DNA from: Bacteroidales bacterium
GTDB lineage: Bacteria; Bacteroidota; Bacteroidia; Bacteroidales; UBA932
Length of the DNA: 64,000 nucleotides
Assembly (NCBI GenBank): GCA_017452265.1
Contig: JAFTMS010000018.1
Coordinates: 124,001-188,000, forward strand
Reading direction: 5' to 3'
Shown here: positions 54,542-62,456 of the stretch, in pieces
Layout: each line of letters opens with the position of its first letter
Position numbering within the stretch: the stretch's first letter is position 1
Notes under the pieces: generated by a model
What the model was told of the DNA's origin: nothing
The model's input: the letters and a program-made list of their open reading frames with translations, nothing else
The model's database searches: none
Translations under genes and position numbers: made by a program

Positions 54542-55159
54542 TTATTCCACGAAACGGTATTTCGAAGGATCGCGCGGCTTTGCTTCAGGGCTTTCGGCTG
54601 CGTAGCCGAGTCCGATGCAGATTATCGGCTCATATCCTTCGCTGAAACCGAGCTTCTCAAGTGCGGCCGGCGAATTCTTCAGGAAGCGGACCGGGCTGCC
54701 GAGGCAGACGGAACCGACTCCGAGTGACCATGCAGAAAGCATGATGTTCTCGGACAGAAGGCCGCAGTCTATCGGCGAACAGTCATATGACGGGTCGTTA
54801 GCGATGAACACCATGACCGGAGCACCACGGAAGCATCCTCTGACCATTGCCGGATCAGCATCCGGATTGCCTGCTGCCATCTTTTCGCAGATTTCCGTCA
54901 TCACAACCGGATCATCCACGACACGCACCTCCCATGACTGCTTGTTAAGTCCGCTCGGCGCATTGATTCCGCATGTCATTATCTGGTTCAAAGTGTCTCT
55001 ACCCACCGTCACAGGCTTGTACTGACGTATACTCCTGCGGGCCATGATGGTCTCGATGACCTGATTCTCTTTTTCCTCAGGTGCGCTGCTCTGAGCACAC
55101 GAGGCAGCCGTCACCATCCCGATGCACGCTGCCAATACCGGTAAAATCTTCATATTCAT
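54542..55159 (-). CDS. Exported nitroreductase-family lipoprotein
   Basis: 205 aa from the ATG at 55159. The N-terminus MNMKILPVLAACIGMVTAAS then Cys is a lipoprotein signal, unusual for a flavoenzyme but seen in Bacteroidales. Nitroreductase fold: IMARRSIRQYKPV at the start of the domain (FMN-binding Arg/Ser), NAPSGLNKQSWEVRVVDD, the ENIMLSAWSLGVGSVCLG helix and a C-terminal GYAAESPEAKPRDPSKY. Probably an FMN oxidoreductase of quinones or nitro compounds facing the periplasm or surface. A -7-like TATTTTTG lies at 55178-55185 on the minus strand. Confidence 0.87.
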   Translation of the reverse strand: MNMKILPVLAACIGMVTAASCAQSSAPEEKENQVIETIMARRSIRQYKPVTVGRDTLNQIMTCGINAPSGLNKQSWEVRVVDDPVVMTEICEKMAAGNPDADPAMVRGCFRGAPVMVFIANDPSYDCSPIDCGLLSENIMLSAWSLGVGSVCLGSPVRFLKNSPAALEKLGFSEGYEPIICIGLGYAAESPEAKPRDPSKYRFVE

Positions 55160-55323
55160 ATTGCTCTGATATTTTTGCAAAAATAACAAAACAAATAAAT
55201 TGTTTATATGATTACGAGGAAAATCGTACCGATTTACGTATTTAGGAAATAAAATGAAGGCATAAACATCATCAGGAACAAAGATATAAATTTATAAAAA
55301 GCCTTCACAGAAGTGCTGAATTA

Positions 55324-56616
55324 TTACTCGACAGAATACTTTGTTCTATAGTATTCTGTAGTCGGCACAACTGCGACCGCCTCCACCCAAAGATAGTTTG
55401 TGTATCGTACACGTACATTCTCAAAACCTAAATATAGTTTTGACGCTCCGTTGGATGGGATTCTACCATTGCATGACTGTGTGCCGACGGTTGAATAATC
55501 CACATCGTATTTTAAGGTAGATGCTCCTGATGTTCTGTCCTGGAATTTCTTAGCTTCTGACTGACTCCGGAACAGGTACATGTTGCAATACGCATCCTCT
55601 TCTCGAATAGGTCTATTGTCGTCCAGCAACATCTTTAGGAGTCCGGATCCCTGATTTCTCTCATATAACGGAAGCCCTAGGAACTTAATCTGATTATATT
55701 TGACACTCATGTTCCTGTGAAAGTTTCCATCAGAAGATCTATCCTGCTCACTCGTCGCAATACGCATAGAATAGAGGACATCTGTTGCACCTGAAGGAAT
55801 CTGAACTGGAACCAAAGCAATTGATGAACCGGAAACCGCAGATTTCAACTGACTCCTCAGCGTGAATTTACGTGGTTCTTCAAACAGATTCTGCATCTTT
55901 ACTCCTTTGATACTATAAGCTCTGAAATCATTCTTGGAACAACTGACCGTTACTGTTCTGACAGACTTCTGATGATATATTCTGTCTGTGTCATCAGTAT
56001 GGTATGATATATTTACTGATGCATACTGAGCTGCCTGTGGCTTTATTTCCAAAAGGTAAATACCGGAGTGAGCAATAGTCAAAGAATCCTTTACTGTCAC
56101 TTTGGTATAACTTTTAACGAGACTTTTGGAATCCATGTTATACAACTTCACAGGAACAGCACTCTGCAATTTTATATCATAATATAATTTATCCCCTTTC
56201 TCAAGATAAACTGGATATTCCATCAACTTTTCTATCAACAAGTCTTCGCCTTTATATACAGGAACATCTGAAGATAGAATAATGCTCTCCACCTTTGCAA
56301 CGGCCTTGTTTTGCACATCGACAATTCTTTGTTGAAGAGTCTTACACTTCTCTATGGCTGCACGATTCATTCCTGTAGAATCAAAACGATACTCAAGTGC
56401 CTTGGCTTCTGTCAGAACAGAAATGACATGTTGTCGATCAGCCCCAGCACTGAGGTCAGCAACCCGACTCTCCACATCCGCAACCTTCCGTTCTGCTTTA
56501 TTGTAGAGCAACAATGCCTTCTCTGACATCTTGGGTTCCGAATCTGAAACTCTATTATTACTACTTTGGCATCCCATCAACACCAATAAGGAAATGACCA
56601 ATACTACAGCTCTCAT
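55324..56616 (-). CDS. Lipoprotein of unknown function (accessory segment)
   Basis: 430 aa. The signal MRAVVLVISLLVLMGC has a proper lipobox (LMGC). A coiled-coil-like region spans ~28-110 (LLLYNKAERKVADVESRVAD). Beta-rich text follows from ~120 (LYYDIKLQSAVPVKLYNM, SGIYLLEIKPQAAQYASVNI), suggesting bacterial pre-peptidase-like sandwich folds, then a C-terminal region with LYLGFENVRVRYTNYLWVEA. No known family. It is the last gene of the AT-richer array, 3 bp after the TPR-like lipoprotein gene. Confidence 0.7.
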   Translation of the reverse strand: MRAVVLVISLLVLMGCQSSNNRVSDSEPKMSEKALLLYNKAERKVADVESRVADLSAGADRQHVISVLTEAKALEYRFDSTGMNRAAIEKCKTLQQRIVDVQNKAVAKVESIILSSDVPVYKGEDLLIEKLMEYPVYLEKGDKLYYDIKLQSAVPVKLYNMDSKSLVKSYTKVTVKDSLTIAHSGIYLLEIKPQAAQYASVNISYHTDDTDRIYHQKSVRTVTVSCSKNDFRAYSIKGVKMQNLFEEPRKFTLRSQLKSAVSGSSIALVPVQIPSGATDVLYSMRIATSEQDRSSDGNFHRNMSVKYNQIKFLGLPLYERNQGSGLLKMLLDDNRPIREEDAYCNMYLFRSQSEAKKFQDRTSGASTLKYDVDYSTVGTQSCNGRIPSNGASKLYLGFENVRVRYTNYLWVEAVAVVPTTEYYRTKYSVE

Positions 56617-56619
56617 ATT

Positions 56620-57231
56620 CTAGTAGGTATTAATGATTTCTTGAAGTTGAGTTTTCATATTTGTATATGTGTATTGAGGATAGTCGTGTCCCCACTCACC
56701 ATTATCGACATTGGTTCTAAACCAATGAATATTGTTGTTCAAGAACATCTGTGCTTCTGACCTTCGATTGTCACCACATAGATGAACAATCACGTCCGAC
56801 ATATATCTAAAATATGAGATTCCGTTACCTGCATATTCTACAGACTCATATTCCAAAGGATAATACTCCCATGCCTCTTCAAAACGATCTGACTTAACAA
56901 GTGCTTTACGCAATTTTGCAGTCATTGCCACCTCATATCCATTATGGCCATAAAGATTATCGAAATTCATTTCGTACCTTGAACAATGATGAGGGGTGAG
57001 CCTTTCGTAAACATAGATTGCCCTATCAACTTCATCTAATGAAAGATATTCCTCAATAAGCATCTGAGCAAATCTATATTTTCCATCCTCGGCCTTCATT
57101 TCTTTAAGAATTGTTTCAGCTTCAGTCAAATTTCCTTCGGAGAAAGCAGATTCAAACTTCTCCGCCTGCGATGTACATGAGATCAACACTAAGACAGCCA
57201 AGACGATGGATACCAACCTATTTATACTCAT
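56620..57231 (-). CDS. Small TPR-like lipoprotein (accessory segment)
   Basis: 203 aa, signal MSINRLVSIVLAVLVLISC with lipobox LISC. The mature part is helical with repeat-like units (FSEGNLTEAETILKEMKAE, YLSLDEVDRAIYVYERL, LRKALVKSDRFEEAWEYY), resembling TPR/Sel1-like solenoids. It overlaps the stop of the 58-aa gene by 4 bp (ATGA) and is followed 3 bp later by the 430-aa lipoprotein, so the three are translationally linked. Probably a periplasmic-face scaffold; function unknown. Confidence 0.7.
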   Translation of the reverse strand: MSINRLVSIVLAVLVLISCTSQAEKFESAFSEGNLTEAETILKEMKAEDGKYRFAQMLIEEYLSLDEVDRAIYVYERLTPHHCSRYEMNFDNLYGHNGYEVAMTAKLRKALVKSDRFEEAWEYYPLEYESVEYAGNGISYFRYMSDVIVHLCGDNRRSEAQMFLNNNIHWFRTNVDNGEWGHDYPQYTYTNMKTQLQEIINTY

Positions 57232-57404
57232 TTCTTTTTCTTGCCTGTTACAGCCTTAATTATACTTCCTCCTATCTTTCTTTCAAGGCCTTGTTTAGTC
57301 AAAGGAATGCCTGTCGCCTTGCTGACTTTCTGTTTTACTTTAGTAATTCCCACTGCTCGTTTCAGAGAGAATGATAATCCTGGAATTTTCATGTCGTTCG
57401 TCAT
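57228..57404 (-). CDS. 58-aa basic protein (accessory segment)
   Basis: Reads MTNDMKIPGLSFSLKRAVGI at the start and ends in KAVTGKKKK; 14 of 58 residues are Lys or Arg. Its TGA overlaps the ATG of the next gene, and it starts 12 bp after the ion-channel stop. Coupled position at both ends and a clean frame support a real gene. No family is recognised. The middle (KQKVSKATGIPLTKQGLERK) looks helical. It may be a small nucleic-acid- or membrane-surface-binding partner of the channel. Confidence 0.65.
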   Translation of the reverse strand: MTNDMKIPGLSFSLKRAVGITKVKQKVSKATGIPLTKQGLERKIGGSIIKAVTGKKKK

Positions 57405-57416
57405 TTAAAAGTAAAC

Positions 57417-59120
57417 TCAATTTATATAGTCACAATATCCTATATCCTTCTTCTTCAGTTCGGGATCTTCCACTCTCGTAACTCCTGGGAGTATATTTCT
57501 ATGTATGACATCGGCTAAAGTTTTAGCAATCAACATCCTTCGTGAATCCCACGCAGTACAACTCCAAGCCAGTCGAATCATTAAACCATTAATATCCTTT
57601 ATATTCGACAAATGGCGCAGGAATATTTTTGGGGATGCAGTAGAATGATATTGCTGCCGTTCTGTTTTTATATTAAACTCTGCATCCATTGTTGATTCTA
57701 TATCAGAGAATAGTCGCTCCGCACAATCTTTATCACACAGCAACGATGTTGAACTTGCAAGTGATGCATCTCCCTTGCTGTTGCCATAGCCTAAATGGAT
57801 CTGAGTAGAATACTCCGGTTCGTTTTGTCCGCTGGCTGCAATAAGAGTCACTACCCAGCTGCCTTCTTCTTTTGTCAAGACTTCCAAATCAGCCATATAT
57901 TGATCAAAGCCCGGCACATTACCACCATAAGAATTCAAGTAATATGATTTGTATGGTCTCGTCGCCCCGATCTCTCGGCTAATGTAGTTGAACCCGCCCA
58001 TCTTAGCCAAATAATAAGAAAAATGCCCGATGACTGGGTCAACGATATTTGATGGAGAAACGATTGTTATTTTTGAAGCACGATCTATAAAACATCCATA
58101 GGGACGATTAACTATATAATGCTCTATGGCAAGTTTATCGGATGGATGCTGGTCTACCGGGATTGTACTTGCGAGGTTAATTATTCGAAAATCATTTGAA
58201 CATTTGACAGCCTCGATTATCTCAGACTCATTCATATTCATTCTTGCAATGATTTCAGGGATACTTAAATTCATCGGAGTAATCTGATAACCAGTGCTTT
58301 TATCCAACTTCCTTTCAAATGCAAGATGAAGTTTCTCGGTATTCTCAACTATCTCTTTATTATGTATATCTGCATTGACTGCCTCAAGAAAGCCAGACCC
58401 GACAAGACCGGCAGGCACTGCAAATATCGCTATCCCCAGTATTCCTATACAAGTCGATATAAGCCTGCCGATAAATGTTATGGGCTGATAGTCTGCAAAG
58501 TTGCCTGGGTCTCCGATATACTGAGAAAAAGCCCAGAGTACAGACTTCCAACCATTATCAAAAACCTCAGGCTGGGCTGAGTTCTCCACAAAGTATAATA
58601 AGAATGCGAGTATCAATGTAATAATACTCAGGAACTGGAGAGATATGCCGAGTTCTTTTTTCTTTGACTCAAAAGCCTTTGTCAATAGCCGGAAAGACTT
58701 CATATATCTGAACACACGTAAGAGGCGGGCAACCCTCAAAGTCTTCAATGCCAGATATGGCAGAGGGAATATCAACGCTATGTAGAAAGTATATGTCGAA
58801 AGAATATCGATCATTCCGTAGAAACTGAAGCAGTAGCGTATTCTTCCCCATACACCTTTGTATTTTGGAGACAACTGATCCGCTGCCCATATTCTAAGAG
58901 CAACCTCAATACTGAAAAATACCGTTGTGAATACATCTATAAAATGCAGAACATGACCATATCGGACATTTATCGTCTCAAACGTCGAAAGAAAAACCTC
59001 GATTGTACTCACCATTATGAGAGAGATGATGATCCAGTCCAGCACATTGTGCCATACTTTTGTGTGCAGATTGTCATCAAACACATACGAGAGTTCTTTC
59101 TTGAAATCAGATTTTGTCAT
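57417..59120 (-). CDS. Voltage-sensor ion channel with large unknown C-terminal domain
   Basis: 567 aa. Six membrane helices at ~27-245: S1 VLDWIIISLIMVSTIEVFL, S4 LKTLRVARLLRVFRYMKSFR with regularly spaced Arg, S6 GILGIAIFAVPAGLVGSGF as in K+ channels. The pore loop between S5 and S6 reads AFSQYIGDPGNFADY, lacking the TVGYG filter, so ion selectivity is open. Residues ~265-567 are soluble and unrecognised (FIDRASKITIVSPSNI, GGFNYISREIGATRPYKSYY, SWVVTLIAASGQNEPEYSTQ). It is a fusion of a gating module with an effector or sensor domain. Its start overlaps the peptidase remnant stop (ATGA). Confidence 0.8.
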   Translation of the reverse strand: MTKSDFKKELSYVFDDNLHTKVWHNVLDWIIISLIMVSTIEVFLSTFETINVRYGHVLHFIDVFTTVFFSIEVALRIWAADQLSPKYKGVWGRIRYCFSFYGMIDILSTYTFYIALIFPLPYLALKTLRVARLLRVFRYMKSFRLLTKAFESKKKELGISLQFLSIITLILAFLLYFVENSAQPEVFDNGWKSVLWAFSQYIGDPGNFADYQPITFIGRLISTCIGILGIAIFAVPAGLVGSGFLEAVNADIHNKEIVENTEKLHLAFERKLDKSTGYQITPMNLSIPEIIARMNMNESEIIEAVKCSNDFRIINLASTIPVDQHPSDKLAIEHYIVNRPYGCFIDRASKITIVSPSNIVDPVIGHFSYYLAKMGGFNYISREIGATRPYKSYYLNSYGGNVPGFDQYMADLEVLTKEEGSWVVTLIAASGQNEPEYSTQIHLGYGNSKGDASLASSTSLLCDKDCAERLFSDIESTMDAEFNIKTERQQYHSTASPKIFLRHLSNIKDINGLMIRLAWSCTAWDSRRMLIAKTLADVIHRNILPGVTRVEDPELKKKDIGYCDYIN

Positions 59121-59341
59121 AGGTCTTTTATTATTTCAATCAGTGCAGTCACTGAAGTTGTCATTCTTTCTAAGGCGAACTCTTCAGTGATCTTTGGTAG
59201 ATGAACGAAGAGAGCTTTTGTGGCCAGGCCATTCTCTTGTATTATCCGAAGCGCCTCATAATAAGCACAATTACAAACATATAGCCCCGCACTATTCGAC
59301 ACCTTTATCGGTATATGGTTGCTGACTTTTTCACAGCTGGC
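59117..59341 (-). pseudogene. Pyroglutamyl-peptidase I (Pcp, C15) C-terminal remnant
   Basis: The open frame carries IPIKVSNSAGLYVCNCAYYE, the Pcp block with its catalytic Cys (AGxYVCN), and FVHLP with the catalytic His. The N-terminal ~130 residues, including the catalytic Glu, are missing. The frame simply begins after a TAA inside another small reading frame. It is therefore a 5'-truncated gene, although a GTG or ATG at ~59302 could still give a ~61-aa product. Its TGA overlaps the channel's ATG, so it once preceded the channel in the operon. Confidence 0.65.
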
Positions 59342-59370
59342 TTAGCTGCTGTTTTCTTTACCGATGGCAT
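59305..59370 (-). CDS. 21-codon Lys/Ala-rich frame, probably a truncated gene
   Basis: MPSVKKTAAKPAVKKSATIY then Arg and stop. The PxxKKTAAKPA text resembles the start of histone-H1-like basic proteins of Bacteroidetes. It overlaps the peptidase remnant in another frame, suggesting that one deletion fused the start of a basic protein to the end of pcp. It lies 16 bp after the 81-aa gene. Confidence 0.35.
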   Translation of the reverse strand: MPSVKKTAAKPAVKKSATIYR

Positions 59371-59386
59371 AGCGTTATATTATATG

Positions 59387-59632
59387 TTATTTCTTCAGTC
59401 TTGCCAACGCCTCCTTTGCATCCTCGATATGGCGCTTGTATCTTTCTATATCGCGGTCGTGGCTTGCGGCAGCATCAACCTTTCTCTTGCGGTATGATGC
59501 CTTGCTTGATGGTGTCGACGCTCCCTTGATAAGAGCGGCATAGCGCTCATTATCCCTCTTCTTTGCTTCCTTTTCCTTTGCAATGTCTGCTCGAAGATCG
59601 ATGATCTTCTTCTTGTAATACTCCTTGGTCAT
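59387..59632 (-). CDS. 81-aa charged coiled-coil protein
   Basis: Almost entirely helical and charged: YYKKKIIDLRADIAKEKEAK, then a Ser/Pro hinge (GASTPSSKASYRKRK) and DRDIERYKRHIEDAKEALAR. Two antiparallel helices are likely. It lies within the array, 70 bp after the 104-aa gene; the gap shows no promoter. No family is recognised. Possibly a cytosolic adaptor or DNA-associated protein. Confidence 0.65.
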   Translation of the reverse strand: MTKEYYKKKIIDLRADIAKEKEAKKRDNERYAALIKGASTPSSKASYRKRKVDAAASHDRDIERYKRHIEDAKEALARLKK

Positions 59633-59702
59633 AATTTTTGTGTTAATTTGAAATGGTTACTCAGGAAACGGTCAGGATTCCTGGGTAAATTGTATAGATA
59701 AT

Positions 59703-60017
59703 TTATTTGCCTGCTGCTACGAGAGTAACTGAGTTGTCTGCGAGCTTTGTGTCGTCTGCATTTGCAACCTGAACACCGATACCGTAGAGTTCAGCAACCT
59801 TCTTCTCGAAGTTACCTACCTGCATATTGCCCTTTACAACGAGCTCACCGCCCTTGAAGCCCTCTGCGCGGATTGAAGCGAGAGTTGCATCGTCATCAGC
59901 GAAACCGCCCTTGCAAGCAGCGCTCTTGTAAACGCGAAGTGTTGAACCGAAGTTCTCCTTGAAGTTAGCCTTAAGGGTCTTTACCTTAGTGCGGCCATTG
60001 AGTGTAAAATCTGCCAT
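59703..60017 (-). CDS. Small conserved protein, paralog of the next gene upstream
   Basis: 104 aa, starting MADFTLNGRTKVKTLKANFK. Blocks KVKTLKANFKENFGSTLRVY, ATLASIRAEGFKGGELVV and KGNMQVGNFEKKVAELYGIG recur in the 119-aa gene 36 bp upstream. It looks like a compact alpha/beta fold of unknown function; I recall similar stand-alone proteins in other bacteria but no assigned role. It ends in LADNSVTLVAAGK. No signal peptide, so cytosolic. Confidence 0.75.
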   Translation of the reverse strand: MADFTLNGRTKVKTLKANFKENFGSTLRVYKSAACKGGFADDDATLASIRAEGFKGGELVVKGNMQVGNFEKKVAELYGIGVQVANADDTKLADNSVTLVAAGK

Positions 60018-60053
60018 AATAAATCAGTTTTAATTGTTTATGATTGAGTTGTT

Positions 60054-60413
60054 TTAAAATTCGCCTCTTGCTGCTTCACCGATGGTGATTTCATTCGGAA
60101 CGAGCTTGCCGTCCTTCTTGATCTGCACTGTCACGCCAAAATGAGCATCAAAAAGTTTCTCGGCATCTCCGACCTTCATGCTACCTTTGATCTTAAGACC
60201 TTCCACAGCCCTTGTATCGATGTCCTTTGTAGTCTTATCGTTGAGCTGCTTGAGTGTAAGGCCACCGTCAGCAATCTGTTTTCCCTTGTAGAAAACGAGT
60301 TCTACACCGAATGCGTTTTCAAACTCTGCAGAGAGAGTCTTGAGCTTCTTCTGTGGCGAGACATTGAACTCCGCCTTTGTGAAGTTGTCTTTGATTATGT
60401 CAAAAAGTCCCAT
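60054..60413 (-). CDS. Small conserved protein, paralog of the 104-aa gene
   Basis: 119 aa. Same order of motifs as its neighbour: KLKTLSAEFENAFGVELVFY, a short linker, RAVEGLKIKGSMKVGDAEKL, FGVTVQIKKDGKLVPNEITI. It has a distinct N-terminus (MGLFDIIKDNFTKAEFNVSP). Tandem divergent copies suggest a hetero-oligomer or two specificities. It starts 15 bp after the LRR gene stop. Cytosolic. Confidence 0.75.
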   Translation of the reverse strand: MGLFDIIKDNFTKAEFNVSPQKKLKTLSAEFENAFGVELVFYKGKQIADGGLTLKQLNDKTTKDIDTRAVEGLKIKGSMKVGDAEKLFDAHFGVTVQIKKDGKLVPNEITIGEAARGEF

Positions 60414-60428
60414 ATGATTTATGTTATA

Positions 60429-60980
60429 TTATTTCTTGACTTTCTTTACTGGTTCTAATTCTACAATAATTGGATGTAGTTCTTCAGCAAACCTTTTCTT
60501 GTAATAGTCTCCTTTCTTTGCAGGTACATATATGGCTTTCAGGGATTTACAGCCATGGCAGCTTTCCTCTTTAATATACCTCACACAATCGATGAATGTC
60601 AGAGTCTCAAGTGATGGACAATCCATAAATGGGAAAGTACAATCTGGCCTATAATCTTCAAGTTTACCCTTGACTATTGCTGACTTGAGGTTGTTGCAAC
60701 GTAGAAATGTACCATGAAGATTCCTGACTTTTTCGGGAATTACAACGGTTGTCAAACCGGAATTTCTAAATGCACTAGTGCCGATCTCTTCAACTGTATC
60801 TGGAATCAAGACTTGACTTAAAGAAGAACAAGAATTAAATGCTAAATCGCGAATTTCCGTAACGCTTTGAGGTATGGTTACACTCGTCAGTTCCTCGCAA
60901 TTCCTAAATGCTTCTCTTTCAATTATGGTTATGCCCTCCGGGAAGATAGCAGCACCATTCTTTATCTCATACTTTGCCAT
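60429..60980 (-). CDS. Leucine-rich-repeat (LRR_5/BspA-type) protein without export signal
   Basis: 183 aa, built from LRR_5 units of ~23 residues: EGITIIEREAFRNCEELTSV, QSVTEIRDLAFNSCSSLSQV, DTVEEIGTSAFRNSGLTTVV and one or two degenerate ones, then a Lys-rich tail (VELEPVKKVKK). Such repeats form curved binding surfaces and are usually on secreted BspA-type proteins. Here there is no signal peptide, so it should stay in the cytosol as a recognition or scaffold protein. It is 10 bp after the WG-repeat gene. Confidence 0.8.
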   Translation of the reverse strand: MAKYEIKNGAAIFPEGITIIEREAFRNCEELTSVTIPQSVTEIRDLAFNSCSSLSQVLIPDTVEEIGTSAFRNSGLTTVVIPEKVRNLHGTFLRCNNLKSAIVKGKLEDYRPDCTFPFMDCPSLETLTFIDCVRYIKEESCHGCKSLKAIYVPAKKGDYYKKRFAEELHPIIVELEPVKKVKK

Positions 60981-60990
60981 AAAATATTAA

Positions 60991-62445
60991 TTATACTGTT
61001 TCAAAGAATCTATAGAACTCTACAATCGTGTCCACATACCATTGAACCAATGTTCCGTATGACTTTCCCGCAAGTGGTGCTGACTTGACCCAGGCCCACT
61101 TATCCTTGTTCTTGGCTCCTTGCTGTGGCGTGATTTCCTTAATGCTGCTGTCACCACTATGGTTGTCAATGTACTTTTGAATTGCCTTCTTCCCTTTGGT
61201 TCCACCGTTAAGGGTTTCTACACTCACGGCACACAATGATGCTCTCACGTGATAATTGACAACATATTTGAAATCATCAGCACCTTCAGGGCCATTCTTT
61301 GACTTGATAAAGAAATAGGCCCTGCCAGAAGGCGCAGAAACACTTATTTGAATATCTTCTGGGAGTTTGCAGATAACATCAGCCCATAACCTATCTGTAT
61401 CAAGAGCTGTTATCTCGATGTCTGAGACATCTGCATCTGTTCCAGTCCCAGCACCGATGCGCTGACCTTCAGTGTCAACAAAGAATGTCTCACCATTCAA
61501 TGTCACTTCCGCCTTGCCATCCTCGAAGTTATTTACATCATCGTATATTGTAGGAATGACCTCTATACCGGTCTTATCAATAAAGCCCCATTTGCCATCA
61601 TAGCATACCGAAGCAAATCCATTTTCAAAGTCTTGAGCCTGGCTGTATTTAGGAGCGACTATTTCTACCCCTTCACTATTGACGAAGCCTATACCAACGC
61701 CATTGATGCCTACAATGATAACATCCTCTACAAATTCATCACCCATCCAATCATAGCGTGGAGATATGAGTTCATTGCCATTCGAGTCTACAATTCCCCA
61801 TTTTTCATTAAGTTGCACACTGAATGTATTACCATCTTTGAAGACTTGATCATACTTTTCATTGAGTGCTGCTTCAACATCTATGTCCTCATCTTCGTCA
61901 TCGTACCTTGACCACTCCTGTTCGAAATCACCACAATCGCAGCTATAAGCATCGTAGTCCTCCTGGATTTCTTCACCATCATAGCACAGGGTGATGCGAT
62001 GTTCCTCAATATCGTAGTCTGCCGGGCCAAACTTCACATCGAAACATTGATAGTAGAAACTCAACTTTTCGATATCAAAATCCTCCACATCGAACTCCCA
62101 TGTCTTACCGGCAAGATTGTCATAGTAGCCAAACTTTACGATATCTTCACTATCCCATTTCTCCTCCATATCGAATGGCTCATAGTCTGAAAATCTGCAC
62201 CTGTCTTTAAGGTCATCTTCATCGAATTCAATCTCATTGCCATCTACAGTAACACGGATGAAGCCAGGAGAATCATCTCCATTAAACACGAAAGATTCGC
62301 CTCCCACCATCTCGTCATCGCTATCAAGAGCCATATATTCATGCTCTGTAATCTCGATCTCTACAACAACATGATTGACTTTCTTACCCGTCTCCGGCAC
62401 GTTCTCAGTTGTCTGTGTAAACAGTTTCTTTAATAATGTACTCAT
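60991..62445 (-). CDS. Acidic WG-repeat protein
   Basis: 484 aa. The N-terminal ~200 residues are very acidic (DDEMVGGESF, SRYDDEDEDIDVEAALNEKY) and contain a CDCGDF motif. WG/KWR repeats at ~215-345: EKWGIVDSNGNELISPRYDW, GIGFVNSEGVEIVAPKY, GKWGFIDKTGIEVIPTIYDD, then FVDTEGQRI. A further C-terminal domain (~355-484) reads RLWADVICKLPEDIQISVSA and WVKSAPLAGKSYGTLVQWYV. WG repeats form beta-propeller-like structures. No export signal. Gap of 11 bp from the 322-aa gene. Function unknown. Confidence 0.8.
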   Translation of the reverse strand: MSTLLKKLFTQTTENVPETGKKVNHVVVEIEITEHEYMALDSDDEMVGGESFVFNGDDSPGFIRVTVDGNEIEFDEDDLKDRCRFSDYEPFDMEEKWDSEDIVKFGYYDNLAGKTWEFDVEDFDIEKLSFYYQCFDVKFGPADYDIEEHRITLCYDGEEIQEDYDAYSCDCGDFEQEWSRYDDEDEDIDVEAALNEKYDQVFKDGNTFSVQLNEKWGIVDSNGNELISPRYDWMGDEFVEDVIIVGINGVGIGFVNSEGVEIVAPKYSQAQDFENGFASVCYDGKWGFIDKTGIEVIPTIYDDVNNFEDGKAEVTLNGETFFVDTEGQRIGAGTGTDADVSDIEITALDTDRLWADVICKLPEDIQISVSAPSGRAYFFIKSKNGPEGADDFKYVVNYHVRASLCAVSVETLNGGTKGKKAIQKYIDNHSGDSSIKEITPQQGAKNKDKWAWVKSAPLAGKSYGTLVQWYVDTIVEFYRFFETV

Positions 62446-62456
62446 AGTTATGGATG

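Noticed and set aside
59117..59302. 61-aa protein as an intact small gene
   Set aside because: It matches only the C-terminal third of pyroglutamyl-peptidase and lacks the catalytic Glu region; called a remnant instead.
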